A stretch of 64,000 nt of DNA from Rhopalosiphum padi (taxonomy: Eukaryota; Arthropoda; Insecta; Hemiptera; Aphididae), in contig NC_083597.1 in the NCBI RefSeq assembly GCF_020882245.1, positions 15,968,581 through 16,032,580 of the forward strand, in the 5' to 3' direction. A program made the position numbers and the translations under genes. The notes beneath the pieces are model-generated. The model was not told where the DNA came from, ran no database searches, and saw only the letters and a program-made list of their open reading frames with translations. Numbering within the stretch: the first letter of the stretch is position 1; each line of letters begins with the position of its first letter. Of this stretch, positions 28,301 to 43,381 are shown piece after piece.

Positions 28301-31300
28301 AAACTAAAAACTTTTCGAACAATCACATAAACAATAATTATAAATAGTCTTGTTGTTTAAATAAAAATGCATATTATACAACATACGTTTATAATATTTT
28401 TAAATTTCAAAATAATTATTAACATTTATTATGAAATAATTTTGTATTATTTTATAAAAACACTTATTTATACATTATAAAAAAAAAATTGAAATATTTT
28501 TAAGTTCAATAAAATGTTAAAAGAATTTAGAATTTAATTGTGATAAAATTATACGATATTATTCGTTATTATAATTATTAACAATACTAATGATACACGC
28601 CCAATCAAGTATAAAAATACACGTGAAAACACCCCTTACTGTAACCCGATACACGATAAAATAATGTTCGTCGACGTTGTCTATTTAAAATATTCAGTGC
28701 TGAAAAAACAACCCGGACTAGACCTTTGAACGTCGAATAATACATAACACATTACAATGTTTAAGCTTCACTAAACTCGCATTGTTATCGATCATCGTCG
28801 TTGTCGTCGTCCGAGGCTGTTAATCATTGACGGCCAGTCGAAACGGAAAGACCGGCGGCGGCGGCACATCTGTTGTGCTGCAAAAATCATCGGGTCGTGT
28901 TATTATTATTAATATCATTATCTTCATAAAGTCGCGCGGAAACGCGCAACCTGTTGTGTGCGTTTTTCACACCCTCGCACCACTTCATATAAGAGAGGTC
29001 TTTTTATTCCAGTGGCGGGCGCGCGCCCCGAGTGTATATATACACACACACTCAGTGTACACACGCGTACATACGGCTATTTATCATTTCCGTGCGATTG
29101 AGTCGAAAAAGGCTAATCTGAAAACGATAACACTCTGTGCACGGAATCGTGATGACTCGATGACTCAATGACCCGTCCCTCGCGTTTAACGACGCGCACC
29201 ATCCGAAAATCACATTTCACAGTGGCGGGTTGCTGTGTAGTAGCAGCAGCAGCGGCAGTGGCGTAAGGCGTTCAAATCGAGCGCGAGCGTCCGAGTCAAA
29301 ACACCAGACGCGCGACGTTGCTATACATCGCGCAAACACGAGCCGTAGCTCATAAGTACCTTAATAAACCGTACGAGTGATACAGTCTTATCATCAACAA
29401 GTACGGGTAACACTACAGCAGTTATACAACAGTCAACTATACGTCTATACACTGCAGAAGGGCCACAGGAGCTGTTTTGGCGGACACGGTCGAATACGAC
29501 GGCTAGAGCATATATAATTGTATGCGCGTACAGGAAAACGAATGCAAACCATGTATAATGTATATAGTATATATATATATATACGCGCGTGTGTGTGTGC
29601 TTAAAGAAAATAGAACAAAAAAACACTTTTGTCGAACGCAGTCGTATATGTATACGCGCACACACCGACACGGCAAATGGGAAAAGAAACGTGCACTGGA
29701 TTCTTTGCGATATCGATCTCTCCCTTCTTTTTTTCTCTCTCGACCCTTTGAGCAGCCATTCGCCCCCGTCAGCGTCTTCTCTTCCCGCCCAAGTCACTTT
29801 CCACGACTTCCTCCTTAACACACACACACACACACCGTCTATGCCGCCTGCCCGCCGCCTTGCGTTCCGACCGGAAAACCGTGGAAAATTGTACCCCTTT
29901 GGAGTTTTTCGTGTGTGCGACAGCATACATGCCAGAAGCTCTGCGCACATAATACCAGTCACTATATTATACCGTGTAAACACCGTATGCGCTCTTTGCA
30001 CTGTTCCCATCGGTCGCAGGTTTTTATTACTCGATAATATATATAAACAACGCTGTGTCTAATGACGGCGTACTTGTGGTCGAGAGATGACAATCTACCC
30101 CAAAAAATAGCCCTCACCCCGTTAGAGCGTTTGTGAAAATCCGACGACGATGGTTTATTAAATGTGACAAATCGACCGAGGGTGTGGACCGTACATCATC
30201 ACAAATAAAATATGCAGCGATCCGAAGATGTTATCAGCATCGCATATGTCGGGCTAGTAGCATTTTAAGCATCGATTTCATACAATACGGCTATATGCAG
30301 TATCCAGTGACAAAGTAACGCGAAAATTTAATTACCATGTTCATTATATATTTATATCACATGGCGTACAAACGTACAGATCGATAGTACTGTATTATAT
30401 TATATAGGTACCTCCTGTCGTCGAGAGAGCCGAATATCAATATTGGCTCAATTGTATATATTTTTTTTTATCTATCGTACGTTTCGTACACGAAAACTGA
30501 GCAGCACTGAGCTGGAGGGGAAAATAATAAAAACACACGTAAGCACAATGGCGTTTTCCAATCTTTCCCACTCCAGTATCCACACGAAAACCGCAGATTT
30601 GCCACGGTAAACTGAACCCGCGTCATGCTAAACACTTTAACAACACTATATAACCACAAACGTCACACCACAAAATGTGTCCTATAGTGTCGCAATAATA
30701 TGGCTGAATGAGTACAATATGTTCGAATATTAAATTCGTGAAATTTTATTCTTGTACAATATATTAAATAGGCAGGTACCTACTATATTATAGTGTACAT
30801 AATGTGTATGCATACGCTGTAGTTTTCCCACTACGTACTGCATGTAAATGGTAGATCAAATTCATCTGTAAAATGTCGTACCTACGATATTACATAATAA
30901 ATAATAACTGTTTAGGATCTAATACATATATTATTTTATTAAAAATATTACAAAATTACAAAATTATTACATACTATTTTGTCTATTAAATTATATTTAA
31001 TTTTTAAGTATTATTATACTAATATATAGTATTTATAATTCTATACTTGGGATATTAAAAAAAAACAATTTATTATGCATTTATACTTGATATTAATATA
31101 AACACCGAATTCTAATAAATGGAAAATACGGAATATAATTAATGTAATTTACTTTATAAAGAAAATGTATAATAATTGATTCACAGAATTTACATTTTAC
31201 GCTAGCTACAAAAAAATACGTTATTAAAAATTAAAATAATGATATTATAGGAGCATTTACTCATGGTAGTTATGGAAGTTAATTTTTAAATTTTGCATGA

Positions 31301-34300
31301 TGAAGTATAGCTAACTCATATTTTTTGCGAAACTAGAACTGAATCAATAGAACCATTATTAAAATAGAAACCTTTTGAAAATCATAAAATCGAAACTCTA
31401 TTGAAACCTCTCTTTTTAATTTTTTAATGACCTTAAATAAAACCCGATCTGATATTTAGAGGTTGACGGTTTTTCGCTATATTCATAAATTATTTTTGAT
31501 TATAATAAATGATTTTTACTTAAATTAATAGGCGTTATGAAATTTATAGGAGCATTGCAATTTCGAACTAAATAACTCGGAAATAACTTATAAATCATAA
31601 TAAAATACAAACAAATATTATATTATTTTCTTATAATAAAAACAAGTACTAAAGTATATTTTTGCATAGATATATAAACTAAGTTTTTATTAAAACAAAA
31701 ACATATTATAGCAATTAATATAGCTAATATCAAAATTTTTATATTTAATATTCATAGTATTTTACTTTTTAAGTATTAAATAAATGAATTTGTAAATAGT
31801 ACGGGTTTATTCTCATATTAACCAAAGACTTATCTTTTTTTAAAAAGCAAAATCTATTATTTTACCCTGTTTATTTTAACTTTTAAGTATAGGTACTTAA
31901 ATTTAAATTAATCTAACTGCATATAATTAAAATATATGTGAATGCATTTTATACAAAATAAAAAACGAAGTAGAATAAGTAAGGCTACTTTTTTGTGGTT
32001 CTGTAGCAACAACAATTTAAATCATGAACCTATTAATTTAGATTAGTAAATTGGTACTCATAAATTTACTAATAATGAGTTTGTAACTCTTTACAATCAT
32101 ATAAGTATGTATTGTTATTTAATACTACAAGCTATGCGATATAGTGTGTCGCCATACATTGTATATATTTATATATCAATTGTTTTACTTTTTTACACTA
32201 TAATATTTCATTCAATATTACACAAGTTTTATGAATTTAAAGTAAAATATATTTTCTGAAAATCTTTCTTTACTTTTTTTTTTATCTTAATTTAATAATA
32301 TGCTAACATGTATGTTAAGAATATGACTAAAAAATAAATAGGTAATAAAAATAAACTGCATGGTCCATATTTTTGAGGGAAGTACTATAATTTTTTCGAC
32401 GAGCTAAAAACCTGCCTACGAACAACAGGCCGACGTATCGAAAAGAGGGCACCTAAAATAATGTAATTTTCCGTGTACGCGAACTGTGTACACACTACAC
32501 GCATAATCCTCGATTACGACAGCGGTGTATGTAATACGCGGGTCTGTCACCGGTGGCTCATAGTGGCGGAATAACGACGACAAGGACTTAGGGTCGCGCA
32601 CCCCTTACGATAATCATAATAATATATAACGGCAATAATTCCACCCCGACGCCGCGTATCCGGCCAATCGGACGCGGCAAATACCATTATAATGCAACCA
32701 ATCGCGTCGCGAGCACTTCTACATCACTGTACCACGGCAATATAATAATTATTATTATTGTTATACGGTACATATAGTTGAAGAGTACACGCTTATCGTT
32801 TACTTTATTATATATTATATATACATAAGTATATTCCAGTGTTGGTTCCAAAACGAACTTAGAGAAATGTACTCGGGCCAAAAAAAATAAAATGAAATCA
32901 TTAATATTAGGTTGGACAGGCCTCTTCGTACGATCGTATTGGTATATTATTCTGTATTGTGTTCGTCGTCGATTATTACCGTGTATATAAGTACTACAGT
33001 AAAAACAATAATAATTCGTCCATCACGTCCATTATTGATACAACATAATACATCACGTGAGACGCTTTGGTATACTTACACTTATAATAATACAAATAAT
33101 AACAATACTGTAGTACCTACAGAATAATATGTCCACCATGACGACGTTACATTTCAGAATCGTTCGAAAAAATAATCGATCCGAAACCGAAAAAAAATTT
33201 AACTGTGAAATGAGCATTTTGCTTGTTTTAAATTTTTTTTAACGACATTCGTTTTGAGATAATCGCTTAACCGGAAAACCAATTAACCCAGATTTCGTTT
33301 GCATCCTAATAGTCAATCAACTCGCAACTGTCACTTTAACCAAACACTGTATATTATATGTATATATATAGTATGTAAATAGGCATCGACATTGCCAGTT
33401 TCTAAATTACTCGGTGGTACGTTTTTATATTATTTTATTCGTAATTAACGTGGTATACTAATCTATTATGTAAGGCGTACTTCGGGGTCCATAAAATATG
33501 TTTGGTTGGATATATTATTATAAAAAATAACCTAATTAAAACAAAACTTTTATTGTTTCATCAGTTTTATTTATTTTTAATAAGTACTCTTATTGCATTT
33601 CAACATGTCTATATAATATGAGTATTTTTAATAAATTTGAATTACAAAATATTTTCGTGTATAAAAAAAAAATAGGACAAACAAATATTATATTATAAAA
33701 TAATGGTTGTCTGCAACTATGAGTATATTGATTTTAATTACTGACATTGGTTTTATTTTCATGATTCTTTTACTTTCTTCTATTCATAAAGTTCCGGATT
33801 GAATGAACTTGTTAAACATTTCAAGTCAAGTTGAAAACTTAATTTTCTAATGAACTTGATATTCTAACTAGGTAATCAGTTTAAGTGACTATTGTAATAA
33901 TTTAGCTTCTTTCAGTTAACTTAAATATAAATCCGTAAAGTTAATTTTCAATTGTTTTGTTTAATCATCCATTAACTTTACACTATATATATATATATAT
34001 ATATATCACATAATTTACTAGGTTTTAATTAAAAATATAAACTAATAAAATAAATCGACGATGCATAATCGAGTATAATAATGATGATAAAAATTGTATT
34101 TCTTAAATTTTTATACGCGTAATAATTTTATTAATTACAAAATACAAAATACAGTCAAAATCTAAAAATTGGAAAAAGTTCTAAATATGCACTATGACGA
34201 ATAAAAAAAACAGTTCAAATATTTTTAATGGACCCATTAGGCGATAATAATTTTAACTTAATCATATCCATACGATCATATACTAAATTATTTTCGTTAA

Positions 34301-37300
34301 TACAGTTAAATAGATATACATACATTACGTATAAATAGATATTGTAATTTTTTTTTTATGTAAAACAATCGTTTTTCCAGAAAAATAAAAAAGAGTAATA
34401 ACTTAAAAGTTAAAAGTGAAAAACACTTACACTTGAGAGAAGTTAAAACTCGTAAAACCCAACGGAAGAACGCATATAATTTATTATTTTTACAATACGA
34501 GTAATTAAAAACGAAAGATCGATTTCGACAAGAACGTTTACTTCACAGGCAATTTCGCCTTAATTGTACCTACCGCGCGCATAGTTATGTAATGACATAA
34601 CTAATGTATCTTTGTATTAATACACTGTAATATATAATAAAAGTAATAATAATATGCGTTGCGGAAAATCTCTAGACATCGATTTATTTTAACTGCAAGT
34701 TGTTATACGGTTGTTTGCGACAACGACGCAGCCACCCTAATCCAAAATATCGAAAAAATACCCCCTCACTTCACATCCACGTAGCATCAACACCGTCGAG
34801 GGCTCAGCTCGCCCGGCAAATCGTCGTGGTGCGTGTTAGCTCGTGCGTTTCGAGAGGCTTTTCTCGGGCGAAACGTGCGCTGGCTTTCCGGCTACAAGTG
34901 AAACGTTTTACTGCGGTCTGCGCTTGCCGTCATCGTCACATATACATGAATATATACACGCATACAATATTTAACGTAGGAAACACGGTCGGTGATCACT
35001 GCACTAACGTCTTTAGAACATAATACGTATTATTTTATGTTTATATGTATATATTATATTATATTATTATAATATGTATGTATGCGATCCACCGTCGTTC
35101 TCAAAGTATTATATACGTATACACAAAAAAAAAAGTATCGTAACGCACTCGGTTCGACGGGGACGTGCTTGAGGAACGTCTGTATGTGGTGTGTGTGTGT
35201 GTGTGTCTGTGTATGTGTATGTGTGTGTGTGTGTATGTGCATCTGCCCAAAGACTCCCTGCTGATCATTGTGCGCGCAACTCCGGCAAAGTCAGTTTGAC
35301 TTATGCATTTATGTGTGTGCGTCGACGATCGCTGCAACCGACTTCACTCCATCAATGCGCCATTTGCACAATATAATATATAAGGTTCATACAATAACCA
35401 TAAAAGGGACGTGTGCCCCCTCTCGACGGACCCTACTGTACGTTGCAGCAGTTTATTATTGTTATTATTATTACTATTATTATTATCATATACTCGATGA
35501 ACATGTTTGCCCCGCGAAAACCTCGTTCACAAAACTCATTGATATGCTATTATAATATAATATACCACCACACCACACGCTCAAGATGCAAACACTGAAT
35601 ATTATTACTACGTATTATTTACCACTCGACTATATAATTTTAGCGCGTGTCTTGAATAAAACTTAATGCTGCAAGAAAAATAATATATTATTATTAGTTA
35701 TTATTATAGGTACAGAATTATTATTGGGTTCCTTTTTATGCTTATAGTTTCAAGCAGTACTTGGCACTTTAGAGTTAATTATAACTGTGCTAAAACATTA
35801 TTCAGCCAACCACGCCAAATAATATTTATCTGTCTAAATGAATAACTTTTTTTTAATAATTTATAGTCAATAATATTATGATCTTAAAAATGTAAAACAA
35901 CTATATAAACACGTTAATGAACTTAATGTAAAACTTAATTTTGATATACTACTGTAAAAAAATTAAAAAATACTTTGGTACCTATCTCGGCGTGTTCTAA
36001 TAAAATAGGCAAAAATAATAATTTTTTTACCTATTTCCTTCTTAATATCATTAATCATTTTATTATTATAATAAATTGTACTGAAATATCTATAATATTT
36101 CAAATTATTTATACTAAAATATATAAATATTGTTTCACAACAATAATATTATAAGTTATAATCTTATATACATTATGTATGTGTATAAAAATTATATATT
36201 TTTTTTTATCCAACATTGAATATCACTTTTATAGTGTATTACTAATAATTATAAATATTAATATTTATTTCCAATAGTATTACTGAAATAATATTTTAAT
36301 AACTAACTATTATGGCAATTTAATTTTTAAACTATCAATCCGATTCTCTATAAATAAATATAAGCACCGAGCTTACTGTTTACTATTAATTTATTAGATG
36401 TACAAACAATTAACTGTTCGCCAAGGGTTATTTTGTGTTATTATCTTTTTTTTTAAAAAAACTTTACCTGTTGACACGTCCGGTCACGCGTTCATTTATG
36501 TCAATAAACAAATAGAGAAGTAACTCCGTTTAATTCCATGCATTATGTTTACTAGCCCGTAACAATTTTTGGGGAAAATGCGTGTAGCTGAATAATATAT
36601 GATTGTCAAAAACAAAAGTCGAAACTGCCCATTGTCCGCACCATCGGACACACACAAACAGTACACCAAATAATGATAATAACAATAATCACCAAAATCC
36701 CGTGGTCGAATAGTTTTTTAAAATAATAGTTTATGTAATAACATGATGTAATATATTGTGATATTATTGCGTTTATAATTGCCGCAAAATTTAAAGGATA
36801 TTTTTGACATTCGAACAATAATGGAAGGGACGCACATTAAATTCGCTGTCGATCGGAATGCATATCATGAGAAAAATCGTGGCTTTTGTCTCAGCGCGGG
36901 ACGAGGGTGGTGGCCTCCGAAAGACCGTAATAAATTTGCGGGACGATGATTAATGTGAATCGTTACAGTATTAAAAACTAGTTTGGGAAAAAGGACTCGC
37001 GGGAAGAGAGGGCACGTGCCCGTCACTGGGCCGGGCACGTGCGCACCGAGCTTCCTGGACTTATGACAATTACCATAACTGTTATTGCGTTAAGTTATTA
37101 ATCTACTCGATAGGTTCTCTCGCACCCCTTAGCTCACTTTTTTAATTCATAAGTCACCAGACTGCTATAGAGTTTACAATTTCTCTCTCTCTCTCTCTCT
37201 CTCTCTCAATCTATCCATCTCGTTTTCTTCACCTCTCCCCATCATATATTATATCGGCGTGCAGTATAAATTCGAAACGCGTAACAAACGCAAAAGATAC

Positions 37301-38040
37301 GGTGCGGAACATCGTCTAATCAAACGCCGGAGCGCGCGTATATAGCGATACAACGTGGTCTATAATTTTCGGTGCGGGGAAAACGCAATTCCGCACTTAG
37401 AAAACTTTTGCTCGCACGGAAGGCGATCCGCTACGTCAAAAGAGGTGTGGTGCGCATTGCCCCCTTTCCCCCCATATACGCGCGCGTTGTATATATCGTA
37501 TGTATATACGTTGTTTCTGCGGGGCTTTCGGACAAACGGACCGCGAAGCTTTTAATATAGTTATGCGTGCATTGTGCCGGCGCGTAACTTTCGGCCCGAG
37601 TTTAAAAGTTGCCGGTCCCCGAGGAGTAGCACTGGTTCCACCGCTGCTTTTTATACGTTAGCGCGGCACAACGACTGCTGCAGTCTCCGCAGTGGCGAGT
37701 GTACGCGCGCGGCGTACAATATATCATTATGTTGCGCGCGCCCGCCACAAGTTTTAGTGCAACTCGCCTGAACGACGACAATAACTATTATTATAATGTT
37801 TGTTTTCCGAACCGTTAAATATGCTCATTGCCACGGCGGTTGCTTAATTATTGTATAGCCACTTATAAATATATAACTATCCGGTCTAATGTTCCGCCGT
37901 CGCGTTATTGTTGCAGGATCGTCCGGAACAAGGCGGCCGAGAAGGCGAAACACGTGCACAACCAACAGCAGAACCTGCACCACCATCAGAACAGCAACAG
38001 CAACGGTAGCACGGGCGGTCCGCCGAGTCAACAGCATCAT

Positions 38041-38081
<41 letters not shown>

Positions 38082-41000
38082 ACAGCAGCAACAAGGATCC
38101 GGTCCCGTGTCGGTGATAGCCCACGCACCGGCCCCGCAACAGTCGGCCGGCGGTGGCGGTCATCTCCACGACCGGTATAGCATAAACGGTATACTCGGTA
38201 TACCGCAACACGACCCCAACGGTAACGTGACCACGGCCAAACGAAAACGCGATCTGGACCATCACCACCATCACCAACAACATCAGAATCACCATCACAC
38301 GGGTAAGCATATTGCTCATCTATATCGTGTTCGGGTGACCGAGCCTGCTGTTTTATTATGTCGGGGTTCCGCTATACCTTTTTTTTTTAAATATATGCGT
38401 ACGGATGCGCACATCCGATAATATCTTAGTTTGCCGACAAAAGTTCGTGACGTACTTAACCTAACCTAACGTGTTATATAAACGTATTATACCTTTGTAT
38501 ATTGGACATACGAAACACAACACTAACCTAACCAGATTACCGGAACTTGGATTAATAATAATGTAACGTAACCGCTTACCGTTTACGGTTGTCGAGAATG
38601 TGTGAGCGCGTGTTTCAGTTTGGAAACGGAAGAAATGGGGGGGGGGTCGCAATGTATGTTCTCTTTGAATGAGTTTTTAGTGGATAGAAGCAGTAATATG
38701 TAGTGGTTGAACGGCGGAGGTGGCAGAATCGTAAGAGTAGGAGGTGGATAAAGAGGATAACGATGACGACGGCGACGACGACGACGAAGGGTATACCGAA
38801 AAGTTCTACAAGCTATATTGTTACCTAGCAACGCTCCATTACACCGCCATAGTTGTCCGGCCCGCGCCGTCCCTCTGGGCGAGGGCGACATCCTTCGAAA
38901 GCTTTTACTTCACTCTCCTCCTATGTACACCCTTAACCTCGCCCGCCTTCCTCGCGGCCGCCGTCTTCCTTTTCTATATACTCGTATATGTATATAATAT
39001 ATATATATTATATGTATATACACATAAATGTGTATGTGTGTGTGTGTTCGTTTTCCGATAAGTTTATACCGTTGCCGTCGCCGCCGCTGCGCTGGTGCAG
39101 CCGCCCGGTCGACCGTTACGAACATAATAATATATCCCCCTCTTCCTCCGCGACTGCCGCCGGTGGAAGTAGAAAACTACTTTCCACCCAAGTGCGTTAC
39201 AGCCACGTCGGAAAAGTCTTCGACGTTATTACTACTACCACTGCTACTACTACTACTACTTCTACTAGTAATAATAATGATAGTGTAGTAGTATAGTAGG
39301 TACAGCAGTGCTACCGTTGGCCCTTCGACTTATCTAGTGCGTAGAGAGGATGAAAAGGGGTAGATGTCTAAACTGCAACGCGCTACCTTATCTATCTGCT
39401 TAGAACACAGTACTCTCGTAGTTTTTTTAAGTACTTCTACCGTCGTTTACTATTTTTTTATAAATATTTCCACCGGTATTATAATACGTAAATTATTATA
39501 GGTACTTAAAATAATAATTCTTATTTTCATAAAAAACGGATGCGAAAATTACCATACACCCCTATTTCAATTATTTATCGTATAAATAAAATTGTTCATA
39601 CCTATACTTTCTCATACACTGCATAATATATAATATTTAGTTTTATTAGCGCGTGGAAATGGAAATAATGGGATCTACTCTAGTTGTTCAATTAAAATTA
39701 ATTATTATAATAACCTTTGAAATACAAATAAAAAGATATATGCACTTTATTTTTGTACCTATTTTTGCAGTTTAAAAATTTTAAGTATACATTTCGTACG
39801 CCATTCCAAAGTCCAAATACGTCTAATGAAAAATGTGTAAAACATAAAAAACTGATTTCAGATAATTTTATAATTATAACCTGTGTCACATTTGACTCGT
39901 GCATAGTTTTCTGAATAAAAAAACTGTGATTGTTTTAAATAACTTTTATAACATGTTTATAGATTATGTTTATACTGCATAATGAAAATTTAAAAAAATA
40001 ACACATGAAATTATTAACTAAAAAAATCACGGATGAATGGCATATAAAAAGTTTTAAATTATTGTAAAACACTAAATACTGTTGACCTGAATTATCCTTG
40101 AATTTGAACAAACGTTACAATAAAATACCGTAAAACTTCAAATACAATTATATATATATATATCACTGAAAATCAAATTACATAGTAGACACTTTATAGA
40201 ACAACATCGAAGGCAAAGAAGGAAAGAAAATCGTGCTCAACAATATTGTATTTGTTTCAATCCACTTAGATTTGTGGAACAATTTTGAGGGTATAAAAAC
40301 GTGCGTTGAATATTATTGTAAAATGGCATCTCGAGCGTCTTGAATTATTTTCCCTTAGAAGATACTTGTAGGCAAACTGCAAATTGAATAGCCGAACGAA
40401 AAGCCTTTCTCCCTGTCTGGGTATCCGTGTAAAGGGTTTTCTCTTTCGTATCGTTCCTTTCCTTTCGACGCATTAGGCTCACTTTGTACAACGATACGCC
40501 ATCGATATTGAAAAGGTCCTTTTATACACTTATATTTATATATACACCCGTACACGCTTTCAAGAAACTTTGACAAACTTAAAATCCCTTTTGTCTTCGT
40601 CAACCCTTTCACGGTCTGTGTATATCCGAAGTCTTTGTCTATATTGTATTGTTACATAAACAGTGTATTATATGTATATATATAGAAAGTAATTCAGAGA
40701 AAACAAAAAAAAAAGTTTAAATTATTTATAAACAGACTTTTCGAATTAATTAAAACCGATACTCGGGCTATGTCTAACTGTCCAAGAGATCTTTAAAAAA
40801 TGCAAATTTTCATTTTCAAAACGAAAAAACCTCATAAGAAATTTAATTGCAATTTTTCGGATAAGAAAATCGTATTTTTTACCACGGAACAGGTTAGTTA
40901 ACAATAACATTGTATACAATACAACCGTCCATTAAACTACTAGATTAGAAAAGTCCAGCATGTGTCATTTTATTTTCACTGTGGTCTATGATTTGAATTT

Positions 41001-43333
41001 TACAACAAATCCAATAATAATCCATATGAAATTATTATCTAACTAAATAGCGTAATGTCAAGCACTTTATTCAAACGAAATATAATTTGATAATTAATGA
41101 TAATTTATATTCTACGTATTGTTGTTATGTAGTCGGTTTCCAGAACGAATAAGGTATAACATTATAGTTTGTCATCGCTAACTATATAGTGCACTGTGCG
41201 CATGGACAATAATTTCGTGCAAATCAAGTAACGTGATTAACGGCCTTCTTTTTATTTTTCGAGGGGTAAAAACTTGGGAACATTTTCTACTCGGTTCTTA
41301 AAAAAAATATAATACGACGTGCACCTCCTTCCGACACCGCCCGACCACGACAAATTTAAAAGCAGTCGATAGAAATCGATCATTATTTCTCGGAAAGCCA
41401 TTACCGTCGAACGCAAAGCGAGCAATCAGATTTATGTCGAATTGACAACATTAAGCGCGGGCCCGTGTGTTTTCGGAAGCTCCGGCGGGAGGGGAACACT
41501 CGCGTAATTCAATATATTAGTTTGACATTTAAAGCTTTGAATGCATATTCCCAACGGGAACGGGGTAATAAGCAGCGAAACACAATCTGCTCTTTGACCC
41601 CGAGGGAATATTTGTGTAGTCGGTGTTTTTATTTTCCGAAAGGGTCAGGACCCGGATGCATGTGTAAGTGTGTATGTATATGAGTGTGTGTGTGTGTGTG
41701 TGCGCGCGCGCGCGCGTGTGTAGTGCATTTTGTGTTTTTTATGTTTTTTATTTTATTTATGCAATCATGAGCCGAACTTAAACGAAAGGTTTTTCTATCG
41801 GAACCCCGGCGAGGCGACGCGGTCCCAAAACGCGCGGTTTGTTATAATAATACCTCGGTGCGTTAATAAATTATTGTTTTCCGTTTTCCAGACGAAAACC
41901 GAGACCTGAACGGCCACGCAGACCACCAGCAGCAAATCAAGAGGGAACGATCTCAAGTGCACTACAACGGCGACGCGTCGCTGTACTCAAATGTATCTGT
42001 AAGCGCTCGTTCGATTTCTCGATAATTATATTATTTCATAATAATAATAATATGTCCGCATACTGACTACGGATATCATATTATTATTACCATCGTGGAT
42101 TTTGACTAACCGTATTTCTTTTCACACGACAGCTTTGGCCCGGCAAGTGGTGTTTGAAAGACGAACACAAACTATTCTCAGAGCTGAACGCGGCGGGCGT
42201 GACGTCCGGCGGGGGCACGTCGCCGTTCTACGACGCCAACCAGACGGCGTTCTCGGCGACACCGCTGTCGGCCGACCTGTACGAGAGCATGCAGGCCCAA
42301 CCGCCGCAGCAACAGGCCCAGAACGCGACGCCCGTCTACACGCCGCCCGTGCCCACCACGCTCGGTGAGTTATTTATAATAATATAATGTCGTTATTGTG
42401 CAACGTGCGCGAAATGTGCAGTTGGTGCATGATTATAGCCGCCGAATGTATATGTATATATATAATAGTGCCAGTTTATTATATTATTATAATGACGTAC
42501 TGATAATTATTATATTATTATTATTATTATGTCGAGTATACACTTATATATAGTTTAATATAATACAACGATAGAACGGTAGTGTGGTTTTAGAACGTGT
42601 AACGTACTTACGTAGAGTGTTTTGTTATAGTTTTGTTTTTTTTGTTTTTGTTTTCCGTCCAGTAGGCGGAGTCACTCCCCTTGCCCCGTTGACGATGCAA
42701 GAGATCCAAAAGATGAGTCCCAGTACCGTTTTAGATCATACCCATTTGTCGCCCGTACAATACCACACAGGTGAGTCTTTTACCGTGGCATGACCACCGA
42801 CCGAGTCGGTGTTTTCGTTTTATATAACCTTTAGAATGCGTTCAGAACGGACCGGTCAAAACGGATTTAGTTAAAAGTATCGCCAGTGCGTATATAAAGA
42901 GCACATTGTATTTTATATACCGTGTATTAGTCATATGTATAATAAATATATACAAACAGTTGTAATATTAAATGCGCAGTTACGTGTGTTTAGGATCTTA
43001 TTACCTTATAGCCACCCATTAAATACACATATTTTATTTACCGTCCCCTTGTACTCTGTGCCTATTCGGGAAAGCGTTCTCTGCGCACTATCTCCCCTCG
43101 CAAAATATAGGCACTAATTTAATATACTTTTATCGGGTAATCATTTTAAATTAAATTTAAAAAAATTAAATACAAATAAATATTATCCAATTAATATATA
43201 GAATAACGCATTTCAATCGTTTTTATTAAAACTTTGCTCCCGAGACAATATTTCCCAGCAAACCACCTCTCCCCCCGCTACACACTCACACACACATTGA
43301 TGCCTAAATACGCCACTGACTAGGGGTAATAGG

Positions 43334-43381
<48 letters not shown>

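Larger units (their letters stand above)
27261..37916 (+). other. Pax2/5/8 intron 3 (10.7 kb)
   Basis: This is the largest intron. Much of it is very AT-rich (28200-28570, 30900-32400, 33500-34700, 35650-36600). GC-rich islands at 28640-30120, 34700-35020 and 37240-37800 give long open frames on both strands but no domains. RUNX-like sites and a GTGGGAA core lie at 30565-30658. A palindromic E-box pair lies at 37010-37042. (GT)n lies at about 35187-35236 and (CT)n at 37181-37206. Confidence 0.7.

Noticed and set aside
29321..30010. 229-codon open frame on the minus strand, and an overlapping 157-codon frame on the plus strand
   Set aside because: Both lie in a GC-rich island of Pax intron 3, include microsatellite translations (HTHTRVYIYIYY type) and lack domains or splice logic. 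Openness on both strands reflects local composition.
37825..38319. Leu/Val-rich minus-strand frame opposite Pax exon 4
   Set aside because: Shadow of the CAG/CAA and CAC repeats of the real exon.
38459..38535. CCTAA repeats suggestive of insect telomeric (TTAGG)n
   Set aside because: Only two adjacent units plus one isolated copy; too few for a telomeric tract.
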